Origin: Acidimicrobiia bacterium
Lineage (GTDB): Bacteria > Actinomycetota > Acidimicrobiia > Acidimicrobiales > CAIXPF01
NCBI GenBank assembly: GCA_009377505.1
Contig: WHTX01000015.1
Coordinates: forward strand, 1-34,117
Reading direction: 5' to 3'
Length of the DNA stretch: 34,117 bases
Shown here: one piece after another, positions 30,216-34,117 of the stretch
Layout: every line of letters starts with the position of its first letter
How positions within the stretch are numbered: position 1 is the stretch's first letter
Translations under genes and position numbers: made by a program
Notes under the pieces: model-generated
The model's database searches: none
What the model was told of the DNA's origin: nothing
Seen by the model: only the letters and a program-made list of their open reading frames with translations

Positions 30216-31472
30216 GTGAGCGACATGGACGCCTCGACGCCCCGCAACCTGGCGGGCAAGTACGCCATCGTCGGCGTGGGGGAGACGAGCTACCGGCGGG
30301 GATCTGTGGAGACCACCCGCAACCTCGCCACGTGGGCCATCGGCAACGCCCTCGACGACGCCGGGCTGGAGTCGGCCGACGTCGACGGCATGCTCAGCTA
30401 CTCGGGCAACGACTCGACGTTCTCCACCTTCGTCGCCGGCGACCTCGGCATCCGGCTGAACTTCTACATGGACTGCTTCGGTGGCGGGTCCTCCACCGAG
30501 GCCCTCGTCGGCATCGCCATCGGCGTCATCGAAGCCGGCATGTGCAGCACCGTCGCCGTCTTCCGCTCCATGAACGGCTACACCCAGGTCCGCATCGGCG
30601 GCACCGGCGCCCGCGCCCAGGCGCCCATCGCCGGCGACGCCCTCCACATGCGGGCCTACGGCTGGCAGTCGGCGGGCCAGATGTTCGCCCCCACGTTCCT
30701 GCGCCACATGTACGACTACGGGACCACCCCCCTCCAGGTCGCCCACGTCAAGGCCGCCCACTCCAAGCACGCTTCCAACAACCCCAAGGCCTACTACCGC
30801 ACCAGGGTCACCCCCGAGGACGTCGTGGCCAGCCGCATGATCTGCAAGCCGCTCCACCTGCTCGACTGCTGTGTCGAGACCGACAACGCCACCTGCGTCA
30901 TCGTCACCTCGGCCGAGCGGGCCCGGGACCTGCGCCAACCGCTCGTCACCATCCGCTCCGTGGTCGGGCGATGCTCCAAGCCCCGGGCCGACATGCACTA
31001 CCAGCACGGCCCCATCTCCACCGTCGCCGGCCACTACGCCAAGGACATCCTCTGGCCCAACGCCGGCGTGCGCCCCGACGAGATCGACCTCACCGGTTCC
31101 TATGACGCCTTCACCTTCACCTCCATGCTCCAGCTCGAGGACTACGGCTTCTGCGCCAAGGGGGAGGGCGGCGACTACGTCTCGAACGGCACCATCGAGC
31201 TGGGCGGCCGCCGCCCCAACAACACCTCGGGCGGGCACCTCTGCGAGGGCTACACGCACGGCATGAACATGGTCATCGAGAACGTCCGCCAACTCCGGGG
31301 CGACGTCGACGACTCCTGCACGGTCGGGGACGACGGGCGGCGCCGTCACACCTACGACTACGCCGAGGGCGGCTGCCGCCAGGTCCGGGGCGCCGAGCTG
31401 TCGGCCAACCTCGGCTGGGCGAACCCGCTGACCACCTCGGCCATGGTCATGCAGCAGGGCGCAGGGGGCTGA
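30216..31472 (+). CDS. Thiolase-fold lipid-transfer (SCP-x/Ltp2-like) protein
   Basis: The product has 418 residues. It has the thiolase N-terminus (KYAIVGVGETSYRRGSVETT), MDCFGGGSSTEAL in place of the usual C-x-SG nucleophile loop, GSYDAFTFTSMLQLEDYGFC, and a C-terminal SGGHLCEGYTHGMN with the conserved His. The usual catalytic Cys position is altered, as in Ltp2-type retro-aldolases that pair with a DUF35 protein in steroid side-chain degradation. The next gene, 4 nt later, encodes such a DUF35 protein. GTG 30216 is chosen because GGGGGAGGA lies 6 nt upstream; ATG 30225 is an alternative. Thiolase or aldolase activity is inferred from the family and partner. Confidence 0.9.
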   Translation: MSDMDASTPRNLAGKYAIVGVGETSYRRGSVETTRNLATWAIGNALDDAGLESADVDGMLSYSGNDSTFSTFVAGDLGIRLNFYMDCFGGGSSTEALVGIAIGVIEAGMCSTVAVFRSMNGYTQVRIGGTGARAQAPIAGDALHMRAYGWQSAGQMFAPTFLRHMYDYGTTPLQVAHVKAAHSKHASNNPKAYYRTRVTPEDVVASRMICKPLHLLDCCVETDNATCVIVTSAERARDLRQPLVTIRSVVGRCSKPRADMHYQHGPISTVAGHYAKDILWPNAGVRPDEIDLTGSYDAFTFTSMLQLEDYGFCAKGEGGDYVSNGTIELGGRRPNNTSGGHLCEGYTHGMNMVIENVRQLRGDVDDSCTVGDDGRRRHTYDYAEGGCRQVRGAELSANLGWANPLTTSAMVMQQGAGG

Positions 31473-31476
31473 CGGC

Positions 31477-31998
31477 ATGGCCATCCACGGCGAGTACCTG
31501 GGCATGCCGGTCCAGCTCGACGACGTCGACCAGGAGAACCTGGCCTACTTCCGCTGGTGCGCGGCGGGGGACTTCCGCCTCCAGCGCGGGCGCACGTCCG
31601 GGCTCCTGCGCTACCCGCCCACCACCGCCTGCCCGTGGACCCGAGACCGCTCCTACGACTGGGTGCCGGTCGAGGGCCGGGGCACGGTGCACAGCTACAC
31701 CGAGGTCCACCACGCCATCCAGCCCGCCTTCCGGCCCTTCGTGCCCTACCTGGTCCTCCTCGTCGAGCTCGACACCCAGCGGGGCCAGCCCACCGAGCAC
31801 GAGGCATTGCGGGTCGTCGGCAACCTGGTGACCCCCGAGGGCCGCCTGGCCGGCCCCGACGCCGTGGCCTCGGTGGGCGTCGGCAGCCGCATGCGCCTGG
31901 TCTTCAGCCCCGTGGCCGAGGGCCTGGCCATCCCCAACTGGACGATCGACGAGACGGCCGCACAACCCGAGCACCCCTGGCGCTACCCCGAGGAATGA
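31477..31998 (+). CDS. DUF35 OB-fold protein with degenerate zinc ribbon
   Basis: The product has 173 residues. The OB-fold part is clear: WVPVEGRGTVHSYTEVHHAI, PYLVLLVELDTQRG, EALRVVGNLVTPEG and GSRMRLVFSPVAEGLAIPNW. In front, the rubredoxin-like zinc ribbon that normally reads C-x2-C, PP, C-x2-C is present as RGRTSGLLRYPPTTACPWT. Three of the four Cys are replaced, so zinc is probably not bound. These proteins form complexes with thiolase-like partners and position the acyl-CoA. The gene starts 4 nt after the thiolase stop and is surely co-expressed. Confidence 0.92.
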   Translation: MAIHGEYLGMPVQLDDVDQENLAYFRWCAAGDFRLQRGRTSGLLRYPPTTACPWTRDRSYDWVPVEGRGTVHSYTEVHHAIQPAFRPFVPYLVLLVELDTQRGQPTEHEALRVVGNLVTPEGRLAGPDAVASVGVGSRMRLVFSPVAEGLAIPNWTIDETAAQPEHPWRYPEE

Positions 31999-32123
31999 GA
32001 GGCGGGCGGGACGGCGGGCCCCGGGGTCGGCGGCTCGCCGCTCGAAGGCGACGGGCAGTGGAGCGTGGCGGGCCCCCTGTCGCTGGCTCGACGACCCAGG
32101 GCGCCAGCGCGGCCCGTGGTGCA

Positions 32124-32157
32124 TGTACATCGACGTACGACGCTGTACAGTTCTCCC
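32124..32157 (+). promoter_or_regulatory. Promoter/operator of the phd-PIN module
   Basis: Three GTAC cores lie at 32125, 32135 and 32145, exactly 10 bp apart; the outer two are TGTACA. TACAGT (32146-32151) fits a -10 box, 6 nt before ATG 32158. Phased sites on one face of the helix suit cooperative antitoxin binding over the promoter. Confidence 0.6.
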
Positions 32158-32490
32158 ATGTCGTCGACGATGACCGTGAGCCAGGCGAGGGCGGCGCTAC
32201 CCGAGATCATCGAGCGCGTCCTCGCCGGTGAGGAGGTCACCCTCACTCGCCACGGCAGGCCCGTCGCCGTCGTCGTGAACCCGGACATCCTCCGGGTGCG
32301 CCGAGCGGGCGAGACGTTGGCCGTGGCGGCGAACGTCCGCGAGGTCCTCGACGAGGCTCGGCGGTCGCCGCTGCGGGACCAGCCGACGCTGACCAAGGAC
32401 CGGGCCGAAGCGCTTGTCGCCGAGGTGCGAGCTGCCCGGTCCGACCGCCAGCGGAGCGCGACGTGGACGCCTTCGACGCCGACGTGTTGA
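32158..32490 (+). CDS. Phd/YefM-family antitoxin
   Basis: The product has 110 residues: MTVSQARAALPEIIERVLAG, then EEVTLTRHGRPVAVVVNPD is the Phd/YefM DNA-binding fold. The C-terminal part (REVLDEARRSPLRD, LTKDRAEALVAEVRAARSD) would contact the toxin. Start ATG 32158 lies behind a phased operator. The gene overlaps the toxin start by 28 nt. Confidence 0.92.
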   Translation: MSSTMTVSQARAALPEIIERVLAGEEVTLTRHGRPVAVVVNPDILRVRRAGETLAVAANVREVLDEARRSPLRDQPTLTKDRAEALVAEVRAARSDRQRSATWTPSTPTC

Positions 32491-32891
32491 TCTACGCTGC
32501 CGTGCCCGGGCACGAGTTGGGCCGGCGAGTCCGCCACTTGTTCCCTTCGGGAGCGGTCGAGGCCAAAGGCGTCGTGGCAGGTATCGGCTCGCTCCTTCTC
32601 CTGCCCGAGCTCATGGCGAAGCCGCTCCGCGACGGGGCCAGCGACGAGCTGGCCGCGCTCGGCGCTCTGCTCAGTCGGCTCGAGCTGCGCCCTCTGGACG
32701 ACGCGACCGCGGACCTCGCCACGGCGCTCGGCGCGGTGTACGGGCTTCGTGCCGCCGATGCCGTACACCTCGCCACCGCGGTCGGCGCCGGCGCCGACCG
32801 CTTCCTCACCAACAACACCAAGGACCTCCCGAAGTCCATCACCGAGATCGACATCACCTACCCCACTGACCTGCCGATCCCCAAGCGCTGA
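32463..32891 (+). CDS. PIN-domain (VapC-like) toxin
   Basis: The product has 142 residues: MDAFDADVLIYAAVPGHELG carries the first acidic residues, LLLLPELMAKPL the conserved Glu, LRAADAVHLATAV the second Asp, and DRFLTNNTKDL the last motif. These are the PIN nuclease residues. The start at GTG 32463 overlaps the antitoxin end. The Phd-type antitoxin with a PIN toxin is a known combination. Confidence 0.9.
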   Translation: MDAFDADVLIYAAVPGHELGRRVRHLFPSGAVEAKGVVAGIGSLLLLPELMAKPLRDGASDELAALGALLSRLELRPLDDATADLATALGAVYGLRAADAVHLATAVGAGADRFLTNNTKDLPKSITEIDITYPTDLPIPKR

Positions 32892-33060
32892 GGCACGGGA
32901 CGAGGCCTCCTGCGAGACCGGACAGGCTCGGCCGCCAGGTGGCGTCTCCGCTGAGGCGTCGGTCGGCACCCGGGCCGAGGCATGAACCATCGGTCAACAG
33001 TCGCCGTCGCCGCTTCGGCGGCCGCTCCCCCAAAGGCACCGCCCGACAGCAGGGCCCGGC

Positions 33061-33074
33061 CATACTGGCCGGCC
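33061..33074 (+). promoter_or_regulatory. Candidate -10 box of the helicase gene
   Basis: CATACT (33061-33066) lies 8 nt before ATG 33075, with no Shine-Dalgarno sequence, suggesting a leaderless mRNA. The gap 32892-33060 holds nothing else I can support. Confidence 0.4.
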
Positions 33075-34117
33075 ATGAACGCCACCTTGTCGGCACCGTC
33101 GGCCATCGACGCTGACCGCCTGGCCGCCGTGGCCCGGCTGCTGGTCGACTCGGGCCGGGTGGTGCCGGGCATGGAGGTCGACATCACCGGCCGGGCGCGG
33201 TCCCGGTGGTGGCCCCTGCCTGCCGTCGGGGACCGTGAGGTGCTCGCCTCGCTCCTGCCCGAGGACACGCTCGAGGGCCACGCCGAGGCCGCCTCGGCCC
33301 TGGCCGACGCCGTCGACGGCGAGGTGCGGCGCCGGCTGCACGGCGCCTCGGTCGAGCTCCTGGAGCGAAGGGCGGGGCGCCGGGCCGTCCCCCACGCCTG
33401 GCTGGTGTCCCTCAGCTCGCTCGACCCGTACCTGGCTGCCTCCCTGCCCGCGGCCAAGGTGGCTGCCTTCGCCGCCGCGCTCGACGCCTGGCTGGCGTCG
33501 GGAGCGGCTTCGCTCGGCCGGGCACGCCTCTGCCTGCGCGTCCACGAGCCCGCAGAGGACGCCACCTGCCCGCACGATGAGCGCTGGGCGGTCGAACTGC
33601 TCGTCCAGGACGCGGAGGAGCCGAGCCTGCTGGTGCCCCTCGCCGAGCTGTGGGACGGCGCCGTTCCCTTCGCCGCCGGTGCCATCGAGGACGTCCTCAC
33701 CGGTCTCGGGCGGCTGACCCGGGTCGCACCCGAGCTGGCCGTCCTGCTCGACGAGGCCGCGCCCACCGAGGTGCTCCTCGACACGCCGACCCTGCTCGGC
33801 CTGGTCCGGGACCGCACCGAGGCCCTGGCCGACGTGGGCGTGGCCCTGCTGTTGCCTTCGTGGTGGGCTCGACGCGGGCGCATCGCCCTGCGGGCCAAGA
33901 CCTCCTCGGGCGCGGCGACGCCGGGCGTGGTCACCGAGTCCGGCTTCGGCCTCGACCAGCTCGTGTCCTTCACCTGGGAGGCGGCGCTCGGGGGGCGCCG
34001 CCTGACCAGGGCCGAGCTGTCCGCCCTGGCCCGCGCCGCCGCGGCCAAGCAGCAGCTCGTCAGGGTCCGGGGCGAGTGGGCCGAGGTCGACCCTGCCGAG
34101 CTCCATGCCATCCTCGG
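33075..34117 (+). CDS. SNF2/DEAD-box helicase, N-terminal part (3' end outside window)
   Basis: The frame from ATG 33075 is open to the window end (347 residues). Only the region before the ATPase motor is visible. LLLPSWWARRGRIALRAKTS, FGLDQLVSFTWEAALGGRRL and the segment AAKQQLVRVRGEWAEVDPAE are characteristic of the SNF2-helicase-associated (DUF3670-type) domain that precedes the SNF2 ATPase in actinobacterial HepA-like proteins. No Walker motif lies within the window. It should remodel nucleic-acid-protein complexes; specificity is unknown. Confidence 0.85.
   Translation, partial: MNATLSAPSAIDADRLAAVARLLVDSGRVVPGMEVDITGRARSRWWPLPAVGDREVLASLLPEDTLEGHAEAASALADAVDGEVRRRLHGASVELLERRAGRRAVPHAWLVSLSSLDPYLAASLPAAKVAAFAAALDAWLASGAASLGRARLCLRVHEPAEDATCPHDERWAVELLVQDAEEPSLLVPLAELWDGAVPFAAGAIEDVLTGLGRLTRVAPELAVLLDEAAPTEVLLDTPTLLGLVRDRTEALADVGVALLLPSWWARRGRIALRAKTSSGAATPGVVTESGFGLDQLVSFTWEAALGGRRLTRAELSALARAAAAKQQLVRVRGEWAEVDPAELHAIL

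Overview
The window comes from a very GC-rich bacterium, almost certainly an actinomycete (Actinomycetota) and plausibly an Acidimicrobiia-type lineage. The grounds are strong G/C third-position bias, two F420-type luciferase-like oxidoreductases, pyridoxamine-oxidase-fold proteins, mazEF/vapBC modules, acyl-CoA genes, and -10 boxes placed 6-8 nt before start codons, as in leaderless actinobacterial mRNAs. No rRNA, tRNA, CRISPR array or insertion sequence was seen.

Region 1 (1-14.6 kb) is the most unusual part. A five-gene operon reads leftward from 11082 to 765. In order it encodes a small three-TM protein, a secreted or membrane-anchored von Willebrand A (VWA) protein, a large tubulin/FtsZ-like GTPase homologue, a 999-residue six-TM protein and a TPR-like protein. 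Three of the four junctions are 1-4 nt overlaps or 4-nt gaps, so the products are probably made together. Three further genes surround it on the + strand. Two encode Cys-rich-repeat proteins, of which the one at the left edge is truncated by the window. The third encodes a membrane-anchored protein with a Thr-Pro stalk and a duplicated beta-rich domain. Several of these proteins carry Pro-rich segments predicted to be cytosolic. The set looks like an envelope-spanning assembly with a cytoskeletal GTPase inside and VWA and repeat domains outside. The right part of the region (12.5-14.6 kb) holds the debris of a second copy: a 111-bp perfect repeat, a decayed fragment of the six-TM gene, and a chimeric junction to a truncated oxidoreductase.

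Region 2 (14.6-22.4 kb) is metabolic. It has a frameshifted prenyltransferase-like gene coupled to an F420-type oxidoreductase, and a divergent AraC regulator. It also has a HesB-fold protein without cysteines, a GNAT acetyltransferase, a pyridoxamine-oxidase-fold protein, a class III CoA-transferase, an enoyl-CoA hydratase homologue, a second F420-type oxidoreductase and a cupin. The CoA genes suggest degradation of carboxylic acids or steroid/terpenoid side chains.

Region 3 (22.4-26.9 kb) is accessory DNA. Three toxin-antitoxin modules sit among an amidohydrolase pseudogene broken at a perfect 22-bp inverted repeat, a CDGSH iron-sulfur protein, and a lipoprotein nuclease with HNH and excalibur domains. 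It also contains short dispersed repeats and a decayed copy of the leader and 5' end of the 11.3-kb gene.

Region 4 (26.9-34.1 kb) has an acetyl-CoA hydrolase/transferase homologue, a GHKL ATPase, a thiolase-like protein coupled to a DUF35 OB-fold protein that has lost most of its zinc ligands, a fourth toxin-antitoxin module with a 10-bp-phased GTAC operator, and the N-terminal part of a SNF2/DEAD helicase cut by the window edge.
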